NCBI GenBank assembly: GCA_934503275.1
Contig: CAKSVD010000004.1
Span: 1-64,000, forward strand
DNA from: an uncultured Faecalibacterium sp.
Lineage (GTDB): Bacteria; Bacillota; Clostridia; Oscillospirales; Ruminococcaceae
Direction of reading: 5' to 3'
Length of the DNA: 64,000 nucleotides
The position numbers and the translations under genes are program-made. Positions 7,519-19,000 of the stretch are shown here, piece by piece (positions within the stretch are counted from its first letter, which is position 1; each line of letters begins with the position of its first letter). Under the pieces are notes generated by a model that did not search any database, was not told the DNA's origin, and saw only the letters and a list, made by a program, of their open reading frames with translations.

Positions 7519-9417
7519 TTACAGTTTCAGGTTCTCCCGGGTGGGGGTAAAGGTGGGGATCATAGCTGCCAGCTGGCGCACCACGCCCTCATCGTTGTGG
7601 GCAGCAGCGGCTTCCAGCGCCTGCAGCTGCTCGTAGAACTCGGCCAGATCAATGGTGCGGGGGCTTGCCACAAAGATCTTGTTGTGCTGGGTGCGGCGCA
7701 TCTTGTCCTGCTCCTCGTCCATCATCAGTTCTTCGTAAAGCTTTTCGCCGGGGCGCAGGCCCACAATCTTGATCTCCATATTCACGCCCGGCTCGTAGCC
7801 GTAAAAGCGGATGAGCTGCTTTGCCAGATCCATAATGCGCACCGGCTCGCCCATATCCAGCACATAGATATTGCCGCTTTCTGCCAGCGCACCCGCCTGC
7901 AGCACCAGCTGTGCTGCCTCCGGGATGGTCATAAAGTAGCGCACGATGTTGGGGTCGGTCAGGGTGACCGGCCCGCCCTTTTTGATCTGGGCTTCAAACA
8001 GCGGGATGACGCTGCCGTGGCTGCCCAGCACGTTGCCGAACCGCACCGCCACACACTTCATGTCCGTGTTGCCCGCAAAGGTCTGGATCAGCATCTCGCA
8101 GATACGCTTGGTGCAGCCCATGACGCTGGTGGGGTTCACAGCCTTATCGGTGGAAAGCTGCACAAAGCGCTCCACCCCGTGCTCGCTGGCGCTGACCAGC
8201 AGGTTTTTGGTGCCCAGCACGTTGTTTTTTACGGCCTCGGCGGGGCTTACCTCCATCAGCGGAACGTGCTTGTGCGCCGCCGCGTGGAACACCACCGTGG
8301 GGTGGTAGGTATCAAATACCTCGTCCAGACGCTTTTTATCCCGGATAGAGCCGATCAGCACCGTGACCGGGATATCGCGGCCATACTTCTGCTGCAGTTC
8401 CATCTGCAGTTCGTAAGCGCAGTTTTCGTAGATATCAAAGATGAGTAGCTTGCCGGGCTTGAAGCGCATGACCTGACGGCACAGCTCGCTGCCGATGGAG
8501 CCGCCGCCGCCCGTTACCAGCACGGTTTTGCCGGTAAGGTAGCCGGAGATCTTGTCGGTATCCAGCGTGACCTCCTCGCGGGAGAGGAAGTCGGCGGGGT
8601 TCAACTCGCGGAACACCTCCTGCTGGGGTGCGCCGCTGCCCACCAGCTGCGGGTCACTGAGCAGCTGCACCGCGCAGTGGGTGCTGACGCACAGGTCGAT
8701 GACATGGCTCAGCTTGCTGCCCTTTAAGGTTGGGATGGCAATGATGATGCTGTGGATGCCGTAGCGCTTGCACAGTTCCGGGATCTCCTCCAGCGTGCCC
8801 TTGACCGGCACGCCGTGGATGGTCTGGTTCAGCTTTGCAGGGTCATCGTCCACCGCCACCACGGCGTGGCCGTATTCCTTGTTGGATTTGCACACGTTGA
8901 TGGCCCATGCACCGGCTTCGCCTGCGCCCACGATCATCACCGGGCGGTTGGGGTCCTTGGCGGGCACGCGGCGCAGCTGCTCACCCAGCGGGTGGTTCAA
9001 AAACAGCCGCCATGCCAAGCGGCTGCCGCCGATGAGCAAAAGGATGAGCACGGCGGCCATGCAGTTGGCGGAATTGAACAGCACACCGTGGATAAAGCAG
9101 CGGTTCACCACATACACCACGGCGGTAGGCACAGCGATCATCCCGGCAAGGCGGAGCAGATCCCGCTCGCCGGCGTATTTCCACAGCACCGAGTACAACC
9201 CGCCCGCCAGAAAACAGATGATATACACCGCCACGATCCACGGCAGGTTTTCGTACAACAGGGCGCGGTTGTGCGGCCACCACCCGGCCTCTACGGCACC
9301 GTCTGCCCGCAGCAGCAGGGCAAAATAAAAGCTGAATGCCACAATGGCTGCATCCAGCAGCACCAGCAGCGCACGGCGCAGCAGCACCTGCGGGGTATTC
9401 TTAGTTCTATCTTTCAC
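7519..9417 (-). CDS. CapD/PglF-type membrane UDP-sugar 4,6-dehydratase
   Basis: 632 residues. Four membrane helices lie within residues 12-135, followed by a CoA-binding-like Rossmann fold (IVGAGEAGAWA, about 162-172) and the catalytic SDR domain (VLVTGGGGSIGSELC, near residue 300). The block LSTDKAVNPTSVMGCTK has the Met-x3-Lys pair that replaces Tyr-x3-Lys in FlaA1/PglF/CapD dehydratases. The usual reaction is UDP-GlcNAc to the 4-keto-6-deoxy sugar for surface glycan. The start is GTG with GAGGA upstream. The flippase gene just upstream supports a surface-polysaccharide role. Confidence 0.9.
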   Translation of the reverse strand: MKDRTKNTPQVLLRRALLVLLDAAIVAFSFYFALLLRADGAVEAGWWPHNRALLYENLPWIVAVYIICFLAGGLYSVLWKYAGERDLLRLAGMIAVPTAVVYVVNRCFIHGVLFNSANCMAAVLILLLIGGSRLAWRLFLNHPLGEQLRRVPAKDPNRPVMIVGAGEAGAWAINVCKSNKEYGHAVVAVDDDPAKLNQTIHGVPVKGTLEEIPELCKRYGIHSIIIAIPTLKGSKLSHVIDLCVSTHCAVQLLSDPQLVGSGAPQQEVFRELNPADFLSREEVTLDTDKISGYLTGKTVLVTGGGGSIGSELCRQVMRFKPGKLLIFDIYENCAYELQMELQQKYGRDIPVTVLIGSIRDKKRLDEVFDTYHPTVVFHAAAHKHVPLMEVSPAEAVKNNVLGTKNLLVSASEHGVERFVQLSTDKAVNPTSVMGCTKRICEMLIQTFAGNTDMKCVAVRFGNVLGSHGSVIPLFEAQIKKGGPVTLTDPNIVRYFMTIPEAAQLVLQAGALAESGNIYVLDMGEPVRIMDLAKQLIRFYGYEPGVNMEIKIVGLRPGEKLYEELMMDEEQDKMRRTQHNKIFVASPRTIDLAEFYEQLQALEAAAAHNDEGVVRQLAAMIPTFTPTRENLKL

Positions 9418-9523
9418 TTACGATCCTCTTTTTCCCTCTCAGCGCAGGACGTTTTGCTCCCTGCGCTGCTTTTTCGGCAGCGTTCTCCCCGGCAGTGCCG
9501 AAGGGATACAACTACACGTTTGT

Positions 9524-9552
9524 ATTATACTCACAATCCCCGCCTGTGTCCA
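9524..9552 (-). promoter_or_regulatory. Promoter of capD-type gene/lysA unit
   Basis: Read on the minus strand, TGGACA (9552-9547) and TATAAT (9529-9524) are 17 bases apart. The flippase stop codon lies 18 bases upstream of the -35. Confidence 0.72.
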
Positions 9553-9569
9553 GAAAATTTACGTTTTTA

Positions 9570-11135
9570 TCACTTTCCCCTGTTATTCCCGGTCTTTGCC
9601 TGCCGCAGCACCGCCCGCACTTCCTCCCAAAGCCCCAGCGGCAGCGCCGCTAGTAAAAACACGATGGCCGTCACCGTGCCGCCCACCGTCAGCACTGCCA
9701 GCTGCCTCCACAGCCCCTGTACCGGAAAACCTGCCAGCGCCCGGCGCAAGCCCCGCCCGGCTGCACCGGCGGCAACAGCAGCCAGCAACGGTGCACCCAG
9801 CCACCGCCGAAAGGCGTGTCCTGTTCCGCTGGAAAGCAGCAGCCGCCCGGTGTTGGCCGCGCAGGTGTAAAGGCTGGAAAGCAATATCACCGCCAGAAAG
9901 CCCCGCATCCCGTACCGGGGCAGCAGCACCGCCACCCCGCCAATGCGCAGCACGGCGTCCCACACACTGTACCGGAAGGCGGCCTTCTGCTCCCCGATGC
10001 CCTTCATGGCGCCGTCCACCATGCTTTCCAGATACATCAGCGGCATGGCCGGGGCAAGGGTCTCCAGATAGAACCCGGCCTCCGGGCTGTGGTAGAGCAG
10101 CTGCGCCAGCGGCCTGCCCCACACCCAGAACAGCGTACCCGCCAGCGCGGAGAAATATCCCGTAAGCCGCAGCATCCTGTCCAGCAGGGCGTTCAGCCGG
10201 GCGGTCTGTCCCTCGATATGCGCCTGCGTGATCTCCGGCATCAGCAAAACCGCCAGACTGCCCAGCAGCCCGAAGGGGAAATTGAGCAGCGGCAGCGCCA
10301 TGCCTTTTAAGGTGCCGTACTGCTCCAGCGCGGCGGTGCGCCCGCCGGAGGCCGCCAGATACACCGCAAGGCAGGCGGGCACCAGCATATTCTCGGCGGT
10401 GTGCAGCGCGCTGGAAAGCGCCCTGCCGCCCTCCACCGGCCACAGGATGTCCCACAGCCGCCGGGACACCTCCCTTGGCGGGCGCGGCGCTGTGCTGCCG
10501 AAGCAGCGTGCCGCCTCCCACCGGTAAAACAGTGCCATCAGGGCGGTAGATACGGCCTCGCTCAGGGCGGTAGCTGCCAGCACCAGTGCACAGCGGCTGC
10601 TGTCCGGCCAGCCCTGCGTGCGGGTAAGCGCCCACACCACCGCGGCAATGCGCACCGCCTGCTCTGCCAGCTGGCTGAGCACGTTGGGCTCCACCCGCCG
10701 CCGTGCCAGAAAAAATCCGCGCAGCACCGCAGAGATCGCCATCCACGGCAGCCCCAGCGCCGCAGTGCGCAGTGCGGCAGCAGCACGGACATCCCCCAGC
10801 CACCATTTTGCCGCAAGGCCTGCAGTTGCAAGCTGGGCAAGCATGGCAAGCCCGCCCAGCGTAAGCCCTGCCAGAACCAGCCGCACCAGCATCCCGCGCG
10901 CAGCGGCTTTATCCCGGCTGAGTTCCTCGGTCAGCAGCCGGGTAGCCGCCACCGAGATGCCCGCCGTAGCCAGCGTGACGAACAGTCCGTACACCGCCAG
11001 CACCAGCTGATACAGCCCCATGCCCGCCCCGCCCAAGGCGTTTGCCAGCCAGATGCGCAGCCCCATGCCCGCCAGCCGCAGCACCACGTCCGAGCCGGTA
11101 AGCAGCGCCGCGTTTTTAAAATAACTCTGCCGCAC
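9570..11135 (-). CDS. SpoVB/Wzx-like polysaccharide flippase (MATE-like fold)
   Basis: 521 residues with about 13-14 hydrophobic helices throughout. The N-terminus KNAALLTGSDVVLRLAGMGLR is typical of the SpoVB/MurJ-related oligosaccharide exporters. Such proteins move lipid-linked sugars across the cytoplasmic membrane. The start is GTG, set by GGGGGAGG eight bases upstream. Gene order with the dehydratase suggests export of a surface glycan. Members of this family in spore formers act in cortex synthesis, so the SpoVB name need not mean sporulation here. Its base composition is noticeably more GC-rich than gdhA or gltB. Confidence 0.85.
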   Translation of the reverse strand: MRQSYFKNAALLTGSDVVLRLAGMGLRIWLANALGGAGMGLYQLVLAVYGLFVTLATAGISVAATRLLTEELSRDKAAARGMLVRLVLAGLTLGGLAMLAQLATAGLAAKWWLGDVRAAAALRTAALGLPWMAISAVLRGFFLARRRVEPNVLSQLAEQAVRIAAVVWALTRTQGWPDSSRCALVLAATALSEAVSTALMALFYRWEAARCFGSTAPRPPREVSRRLWDILWPVEGGRALSSALHTAENMLVPACLAVYLAASGGRTAALEQYGTLKGMALPLLNFPFGLLGSLAVLLMPEITQAHIEGQTARLNALLDRMLRLTGYFSALAGTLFWVWGRPLAQLLYHSPEAGFYLETLAPAMPLMYLESMVDGAMKGIGEQKAAFRYSVWDAVLRIGGVAVLLPRYGMRGFLAVILLSSLYTCAANTGRLLLSSGTGHAFRRWLGAPLLAAVAAGAAGRGLRRALAGFPVQGLWRQLAVLTVGGTVTAIVFLLAALPLGLWEEVRAVLRQAKTGNNRGK

Positions 11136-11217
11136 CCTGCACCTCCCCCTGCCCCGGAACGGGCGTTCACGGTTCAGCCTATGCAGCGGCTTTGCAAAAC
11201 ATGAGCGGCGCTATGGG

Positions 11218-11343
11218 TTGTTTCTGCGCACTTTTTATGGTATAGTTAACAGTGGTCAGGCAGGGCGAAAGTCCCCGCCTGTATTTTGAGCAAGGAGGAA
11301 GCGCACCGCCCGGGTCCTGCCCCTGCCGTGCGCGACAAAGAGA
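11218..11343 (+). promoter_or_regulatory. mrp promoter and two-hairpin leader
   Basis: TTGTTT (11218-11223) and TATAGT (11241-11246) are 17 bases apart. The leader has hairpin 1 with arms CAGGC (11257-11261) and GCCTG (11277-11281). Hairpin 2 is GCGCAC (11301-11306) with GTGCGC (11328-11333). AGGAGG at about 11293-11298 is 45 bases before the ATG, and hairpin 2 lies between them. Folding of hairpin 2 would bring the ribosome site to about 12 bases from the start. Confidence 0.6.
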
Positions 11344-12177
11344 ATGAGCGAAGAATGTACCCATGACTGCTCTAATTGCAGTGCAGCCTGTTCTTCCCGC
11401 GATGCCGCTCCGCAGCACGATGCCCCCAACCCTCACAGCCGCGTGAAAAAGGTCATCGGCGTTGTTTCCGGCAAGGGCGGCGTGGGCAAGAGCATGACCA
11501 GCGCTCTGCTGGCCTGTGCCATGGCCCGCCGCGGCTACCACTGTGGCATTCTGGATGCCGATATCACCGGCCCGTCCATCCCCAAGCTGTTCGGCATCCA
11601 TGGCCGTGCCATGGCGGACGACAAGGGCTGCTGGCCCATCCAGAGCCGCATGGGCATTGATGTGATGAGCATCAACCTGCTGGTGGAGAACGAGGAGGAC
11701 CCCGTTGTATGGCGCGGCCCGGTCATTGCCGGTGCTGTCAAGCAGTTCTGGACCGATGTGGTCTGGAAGGATGTGGATTTCCTGTTCGTGGATATGCCCC
11801 CGGGCACCGGTGATGTACCTCTGACCGTGTTCCAGAGCCTGCCGGTGGATGGCATCGTTGTGGTGGCAAGTCCGCAGGAACTGGTAAGCATGATCGTGGC
11901 AAAGGCCGTGAACATGGCCGAGATGATGAAGGTGCCCATGCTGGGCATTGTGGAGAACATGAGCTACATCGTCTGCCCGGACTGCGGCAAGCACATCAAT
12001 GTGTTTGGCAACAGCCATGTGGACGAGGTGGCCGCAAAGCACCATCTGCCCGTGCTGGCCAAGTGCCCCATCGACCCCCAGCTGGCCCAGCTTTCCGATG
12101 CCGGTATGATCGAGACCTACGGCGGCGAATTTTTGGAAGGCGCAGCAGACGCCTGCGAAAAGCTGCTGAAGAAGTAA
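11344..12177 (+). CDS. Mrp/NBP35-family P-loop ATPase, Fe-S cluster carrier
   Basis: 277 residues. The N-terminus has a Cys cluster (C5, C9, C12, C16 in CTHDCSNCSAAC) seen in clostridial and NBP35-type members. The deviant Walker A GKGGVGKS is at 43-50. A second CxxC (CPDCGKH, near residue 215) is the cluster-bridging pair between two subunits. The role is ATP-dependent assembly and transfer of [4Fe-4S] clusters in the cytoplasm; the downstream hcp and gltBD products need such clusters. The ATG is backed by the conserved Cys motif starting at residue 5, although no normally spaced ribosome site precedes it. Confidence 0.93.
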   Translation: MSEECTHDCSNCSAACSSRDAAPQHDAPNPHSRVKKVIGVVSGKGGVGKSMTSALLACAMARRGYHCGILDADITGPSIPKLFGIHGRAMADDKGCWPIQSRMGIDVMSINLLVENEEDPVVWRGPVIAGAVKQFWTDVVWKDVDFLFVDMPPGTGDVPLTVFQSLPVDGIVVVASPQELVSMIVAKAVNMAEMMKVPMLGIVENMSYIVCPDCGKHINVFGNSHVDEVAAKHHLPVLAKCPIDPQLAQLSDAGMIETYGGEFLEGAADACEKLLKK

Positions 12178-12185
12178 TGCATTCT

Positions 12186-12216
12186 GCCCTGTGCCCGTTG
12201 TGACACAGGGCTTTTT
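12186..12216 (+). terminator. Terminator after mrp
   Basis: GCCCTGTG (12186-12193) pairs with CACAGGGC (12204-12211), followed by TTTTTGCTT. Confidence 0.85.
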
Positions 12217-12385
12217 GCTTAGATAAACCCTCCGCTGTGGAAAAGACATTCTTTTCCGGGTGGCTTTGGGGCGGCAGCGCACTTTAAAAAACAAGGTTCG
12301 CGGCGCATTCCGGCTTTTAATTTTCGTTTTGTGAAGCAGCCGTGACTTTTTATCTGTTTTTTTAAACAAATTCTGCTTTTTGCTA

Positions 12386-13924
<1,539 letters not shown>

Positions 13925-13941
13925 GTCATACTGCATCGTCC

Positions 13942-13976
13942 AAGAGCCGCGCCCGCAGGGGTGCGGCTCTTTTTTG
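13942..13976 (+). terminator. Terminator after gdhA
   Basis: AAGAGCCGC pairs with GCGGCTCTT, followed by TTTTTGG, 18 bases after the stop. Confidence 0.88.
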
Positions 13977-14037
13977 GTATAACCCCGCCCCGCTCTGCCC
14001 ACACTGGCAGTATCTTATGGCAGAAAGGGAGTTTTGT

Positions 14038-15615
14038 ATGGACGAGCAGATGTTTTGTTTTCAGTGTGAGCAGGCGGCGGGCTGCACCGCCTGCACCGGC
14101 GCAGCGGGGGTGTGCGGCAAGTCGGCCGAGACAGCCGCCGCACAGGACCGGCTCACCGGGGCGCTCATCGCGTTTGCCGGGCAGCTCATCGCGGCGGGAC
14201 GCGGCCCGGCCCCGGAACAGGCTCGGCTGCTGATGCAGGGGCTGTTCACCACCATTACCAACGTGAACTTTGACCCCGCCGCCGTGGACGCGCTGACCCG
14301 CCGGGTGCACGACGCCAGCCCCGGCACCGGCCCGGACTACGACATGCAGGCCCTCTGGCGGGAACCGGATGCCGACCGGCGCAGCCTGAAATGCTTTGTG
14401 CTGTTCAGCCTGCGGGGCATGGCCGCCTACAACTACCACGCCCGGGTGCTGGGCCGCATCGACCCGGAGCTGGACCGGTTCTTCTGTACCGCCCTGCAGG
14501 CCGTGGGCGACCCCGGCCAGACCACCGACGCCCTGTGGCAGCTGGTGCAGACCACAGGAGAAGCCAGCTACCGCTGCATGGAGCTGCTGGACGCGGCCAA
14601 CACCGGCGCGTTTGGCGATCCGGAACCGGTGCAGGTGCCCCTGACTATTGAAAAGGGGCCGTTCATCGTGATTTCCGGCCACGACCTCTACGACGCACAG
14701 CAGCTGCTGGAACAGACTGCAGGCCGGGGCGTCAACGTCTACACCCACTCGGAGATGCTGCCCGCCCACGGCTACCCGGAGCTGAAGCGCCGCTACCCCC
14801 ACCTCAAGGGCAACTTTGGCACCGCATGGCAGAACCAGCAGCGGGAGTTCGAGGACATCCCCGCGCCCATCCTGTTCACCACCAACTGCATCATGCCCCT
14901 GCGCGCCAGCTACGCCGACCGGGTGTTTACCACCTCGGTGGTGGCTTACCCCGGCGTGCCTCACATCGACGAAGGGCGCGACTTTTCCCCGGTGATCGAA
15001 AAGGCGCTGGAGCTGGGCGGCTACGCGCAGGACACCCTGCTGCCCGGCCTGAACGGCGGCTCCACGGTGACCACCGGTTTTGCCCGCACTGCCGTGCTGC
15101 AGCACGCGGACGAGATCGTGCAGGCGGTGCGGGACGGTAAGCTGCGGCACTTCTTTCTGGTGGGCGGCTGCGACGGCACCCGGCCCAGCCGCCGCTACTA
15201 CACCGAGTTTGCCCGCCTTACCCCGCCCGACACCATCCTGCTGACCTTGGCCTGCGGCAAGTTCCGCCTGAACGACCTGCCCCTTGGCACCGTGCCGGGC
15301 ACCGGCCTGCCCCGCATCCTGGACGTGGGCCAGTGCAACGACGCCTACAGCGCCATCCGCATCGCATTGGCTCTGGCCGACGCCTTTGGCTGCGGCGTCA
15401 ACGACCTGCCCCTCTCGCTGGTGCTGTGCTGGTTTGAGCAGAAGGCCGTGTGCATCCTCATCGCGCTGCTGGCGCTGGGCATCCGGAACATCCGGCTGGG
15501 GCCTACCCTGCCCCCGTTCCTCTCGCCGGGGGTGGTGCGCACCCTGCAGGAACGGTACAGCCTCAAGCCCATTGCCACCCCGGAAGCCGACCTGCAGGCC
15601 ATTCTGGGCGGGTGA
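14038..15615 (+). CDS. hcp: Hybrid cluster protein / hydroxylamine reductase
   Basis: 525 residues. The N-terminal cysteines C7, C10, C16, C19 and C26 (MFCFQCEQAAGCTACT region) hold the first Fe-S cluster. C-terminal blocks GGCDGTRPSR, LACGKFRLND, DVGQCNDAYSA and LCWFEQKAV carry the ligands of the hybrid Fe-S-O cluster. The family reduces hydroxylamine and acts as an NO reductase in anaerobes. The ATG at 14038 is preferred over the in-frame ATG at 14017 because AGGGAG lies just before it and the Cys motif starts at residue 7. It sits between two ammonia-assimilation genes. No partner hcr reductase is adjacent. Confidence 0.94.
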   Translation: MDEQMFCFQCEQAAGCTACTGAAGVCGKSAETAAAQDRLTGALIAFAGQLIAAGRGPAPEQARLLMQGLFTTITNVNFDPAAVDALTRRVHDASPGTGPDYDMQALWREPDADRRSLKCFVLFSLRGMAAYNYHARVLGRIDPELDRFFCTALQAVGDPGQTTDALWQLVQTTGEASYRCMELLDAANTGAFGDPEPVQVPLTIEKGPFIVISGHDLYDAQQLLEQTAGRGVNVYTHSEMLPAHGYPELKRRYPHLKGNFGTAWQNQQREFEDIPAPILFTTNCIMPLRASYADRVFTTSVVAYPGVPHIDEGRDFSPVIEKALELGGYAQDTLLPGLNGGSTVTTGFARTAVLQHADEIVQAVRDGKLRHFFLVGGCDGTRPSRRYYTEFARLTPPDTILLTLACGKFRLNDLPLGTVPGTGLPRILDVGQCNDAYSAIRIALALADAFGCGVNDLPLSLVLCWFEQKAVCILIALLALGIRNIRLGPTLPPFLSPGVVRTLQERYSLKPIATPEADLQAILGG

Positions 15616-15667
15616 GGTTTCGTTTGGTTATTTTGCAACAGACCCGCAAATCAAAGCATTCCTGAGT

Positions 15668-15784
15668 CCTGAGTGTTCCGCATCACTCAGGGCAAATTCC
15701 TCCAAACCGCCGTACCCGCGTGCACAACGCCGGGTGCGGCGGTTTTGTTTGTATGCCGCGCACAGCTGCGGGGGCTCGCGGCAT
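15668..15784 (+). terminator. hcp terminator with flanking hairpins
   Basis: The main terminator is AAACCGCCG (15704-15712) with CGGCGGTTT (15737-15745), then TTGTTTG. A separate hairpin CCTGAGTG/CACTCAGG lies at 15668-15691. Another, ATGCCGCG/CGCGGCAT, lies at 15753-15784. The two outer hairpins have no T-tract. Confidence 0.8.
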
Positions 15785-15835
15785 CTCGCACAAGAAGCGG
15801 CGCAATGTGTGTAGCAGATTTGGTGCAGCTGTCAC

Positions 15836-15863
15836 TTGAAGATTTTTCAGGAATCTGTATAAT
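15836..15863 (+). promoter_or_regulatory. gltBD promoter
   Basis: TTGAAG (15836-15841) and TATAAT (15858-15863) are 16 bases apart. Transcription would start near 15870, just before the leader hairpins. Confidence 0.75.
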
Positions 15864-15872
15864 ATCAGGTAT

Positions 15873-15966
15873 CGGAACAAAGGCGTTCCGCAAGGGTATC
15901 CTATACCCTTGCGGGGCGCTTTTTTCTTTTTGCAGGGGGATAAAAAGCTGCGGAGGGTGCCGCAGC
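15873..15966 (+). promoter_or_regulatory. gltB leader: attenuator with competing hairpins
   Basis: The terminator hairpin has 17-bp arms at 15883-15899 and 15903-15919 (two G-U pairs), a 3-base loop, then TTTTTTCTTTT at 15920-15930. An earlier hairpin CGGAAC-AAAGGC-GTTCCG (15873-15890) shares its 3' arm with the terminator 5' arm, so both cannot form. A third hairpin GCTGCGG-AGGGTG-CCGCAGC (15947-15966) sits after the T-run. gltB starts at 16001. A full terminator between promoter and gene implies regulated readthrough. Confidence 0.72.
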
Positions 15967-16000
15967 CCCCGGTAAACAAGTAAAAAGGATGGGAAAGACT

Positions 16001-19000
16001 ATGGAAAACTTTACAGAGCAGAAAACCACCCTTGGTCTGTACGACCCACAGTTTGAGCACGATGCCTGCGGTATCGGCGCTGTGGTGGACATCAAGGGAC
16101 GTAAAAGCCACCAGACGGTGGACGATGCGCTGTCCATCGTGGAGCGGCTGGAGCACCGCGCCGGTAAGGACGCCGAGGGCAAGACCGGCGACGGCGTAGG
16201 CATCCTGCTGCAGATCAGCCACAAGTTCTTCTCCAAGGTCGCCGAGGAGTTGAACATCCGGCTGGGCAACGAGCGGGAGTACGGCGTGGGTATGTTCTTC
16301 TTCCCCCAGAACGAGCACCTGCGGGCACAGGCCATGAAGCTGTTCGAGGTGGTCACCCGCAAGGAGGGGCTGGAATTTCTGGCATGGCGCGAGGTGCCCG
16401 TAGACCCCGATGCCGTGGGGCAGAAGGCGCGGGACTGTATGCCCGCCATCTGGCAGTGCTTCATCAAAAAGCCCGCCAAGGTAAGCAAGGGCATCGAGTT
16501 TGACCGCCGCCTGTACATCGTGCGCCGCGTGTTCGAGCAGGCCAGCAACGGCACCTATGTGCCCAGCCTGTCCAGCCGCACCATCGTGTACAAGGGTATG
16601 TTCCTTGTGCACGACCTGCGCCGCTTCTATGCCGACCTGCAGGACCCGGATTATGAATCTGCCATCGGCATGGTGCACAGCCGTTTTTCTACCAACACCA
16701 ACCCCAGCTGGATGCGTGCACACCCCAACCGCTTCATCCTGCACAACGGCGAGATCAACACCATCAAGGGTAACACCGACGCCATGCTGGCGCGTGAGGA
16801 GAGCATCTCCAGCCCCATTCTGCAGGACGATATGAACAAGATCCTGCCCATCATCAACACCTCCGGCTCGGACTCCGCCATGCTGGATAACGCCCTGGAG
16901 TTCATGGTGATGAACGGTATGGATCTTCCGCTGGCCGTGATGATCACCATCCCCGAGCCGTGGGAGAACAACAAGAACATCAGCCAGAAAAAGCGGGATT
17001 TCTACCAGTACTACGCCACCATGCTGGAGCCTTGGGACGGCCCCGCCGCTATCCTGTTCTCGGATGGTGACGTGATGGGCGCGGTGCTGGACCGCAACGG
17101 TCTGCGCCCCAGCCGCTACTACATCACCAAGGACGGCCGCATGATCCTGTCCTCTGAGGTGGGCGTGCTGGAATGCGACCCGGAGAACATTCTGGTCAAG
17201 GAGCGTCTGCGCCCCGGCAAAATGCTGCTGGTGGACACCGTCAAGGGCGAGGTGGTGGATGACGAGAAGCTGAAGGAGCTTTATGCCAGCCGCGAGCCCT
17301 ACGGCGAGTGGATCGACCGCAATCTGGTGCAGCTGAGCGGACTGAAGATCCCCAACGTGAAGGTGGAAAGCTACACCGGCGAGCAACTGACCCGGCTGCA
17401 GAAGGTGTTCGGCTATAAGTATGAGGACGTGAACACCATGATCCTTGCCATGGCGCGGGCGGGCGCAGAGCCCTCCGGTGCCATGGGCACCGACACCCCG
17501 CTTGCCGTACTCAGCAGCCAGCGTCCCCCGCTGTTCAACTACTTCAAGCAGCGGTTCGCGCAGGTGACGAACCCGCCCATTGACGCCATCCGGGAAAAGG
17601 TGGTCACCTCCACCAGCGTTTACATCGGCGCCCACGGCAACCTGCTGGAGGATAAGCCCGAAAACTGCAAGGTGCTCAAGGTGCATAACCCCATCCTGAC
17701 CAACACCGACCTGTTGAAGATCAAGTATATGAACGTGCCGGGCTTCAAGGTTGCTACGGTGTCCATCAACTACTACAAGAATACCAGTCTGGAAAAGGCC
17801 ATTGACCGGGTATTCTTGGAGGTCGACCGCGCCTACAAGGAGGGTGCGAACATCATCATCCTGTCCGACCGTGACGTGGATGAATACCATGTGACCATCC
17901 CCAGCCTGCTGGCCGTGTCGGCAGTGTCCCAGTACCTCATCCGCACCAAAAAGAGCACCGCACTGGCACTGATTTTGGAGAGCGCCGAGCCCCGGGAGGT
18001 GCACCACTTTGCTACCCTGCTGGGCTACGGTGCCTGCGCCATCAACCCCTATCTGGCACACGAGACCATCGGCCAGCTGATCGACGAAGGTCTGCTGGAC
18101 AAGGACTACTACGCCGCCGTGCAGGACTATGACAACGCCATCCTCAACGGCATCGTGAAGATCGCCTCCAAGATGGGCATTTCCACCATCCAGAGCTACC
18201 AGAGCAGCCAGATCTTTGAGGCTGTGGGCATCTCGAAGGAGGTCATTGATAAATACTTTACCGGCACGGTGAGCCGTGTGGGCGGTGTGAGCATGGCAGA
18301 CATTCAGGCCGATGTGGAGGCGCTGCACAACGCAGCCTTTGACCCGCTGGGGCTGGATATCAACATGGAACTTGCCGACAGCGGTGCCCACAAGTTCCGC
18401 AGCGGCAAGGAAGAGCACCTGTTCAACCCCCAGACCATCCACCTGTTCCAGAAGGCCTGCCGCACCGGCGATTACGATACCTTCAAACAGTTCACCCAAA
18501 CGGTGGACAACATGGGCGCCGAGGGCGTGCATCTGCGCAGCCTGCTGGATTTCAACTACGCCGCAGACGGCGGCATCCCGCTGGAGGAGGTAGAGCCGGT
18601 CTCCAGCATCGTCAAGCGGTTCAAGGGCGCTGCCATGAGCTACGGCGCACTGAGCAGCGAAGCACACGAGACCATTGCCATCGCCCTGAACCGTCTGGGC
18701 GGCCGCAGCAACACCGGCGAGGGCGGCGAGCCCGAGGAGCGCTACCACAGCGAGAGCAATTCTAAAATCAAACAGGTGGCCTCTGCCCGCTTTGGCGTGA
18801 CCAGCAAGTATCTGGTCAGCGCCGAGGAGATCCAGATCAAGCTGGCACAGGGCGCAAAGCCCGGCGAGGGCGGCAACCTGCCCGGTGCCAAGGTGTACCC
18901 GTGGATCGCCAAGACCCGCCACAGCACCACCGGCGTGGGCCTGATCTCTCCCCCGCCCCACCACGATATCTACTCCATCGAGGATCTGGCTGAACTGATC

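Noticed and set aside
15836..16000. T-box or classic riboswitch upstream of gltB
   Set aside because: The leader before the terminator is only about 15 bases of RNA plus the first hairpin. That is far too short for a T-box or a known aptamer.
15683..18964. A 1093-codon minus-strand frame opposite gltB
   Set aside because: It is antisense to the unmistakable GltB protein, runs through terminator and leader hairpins, and has no family motif.
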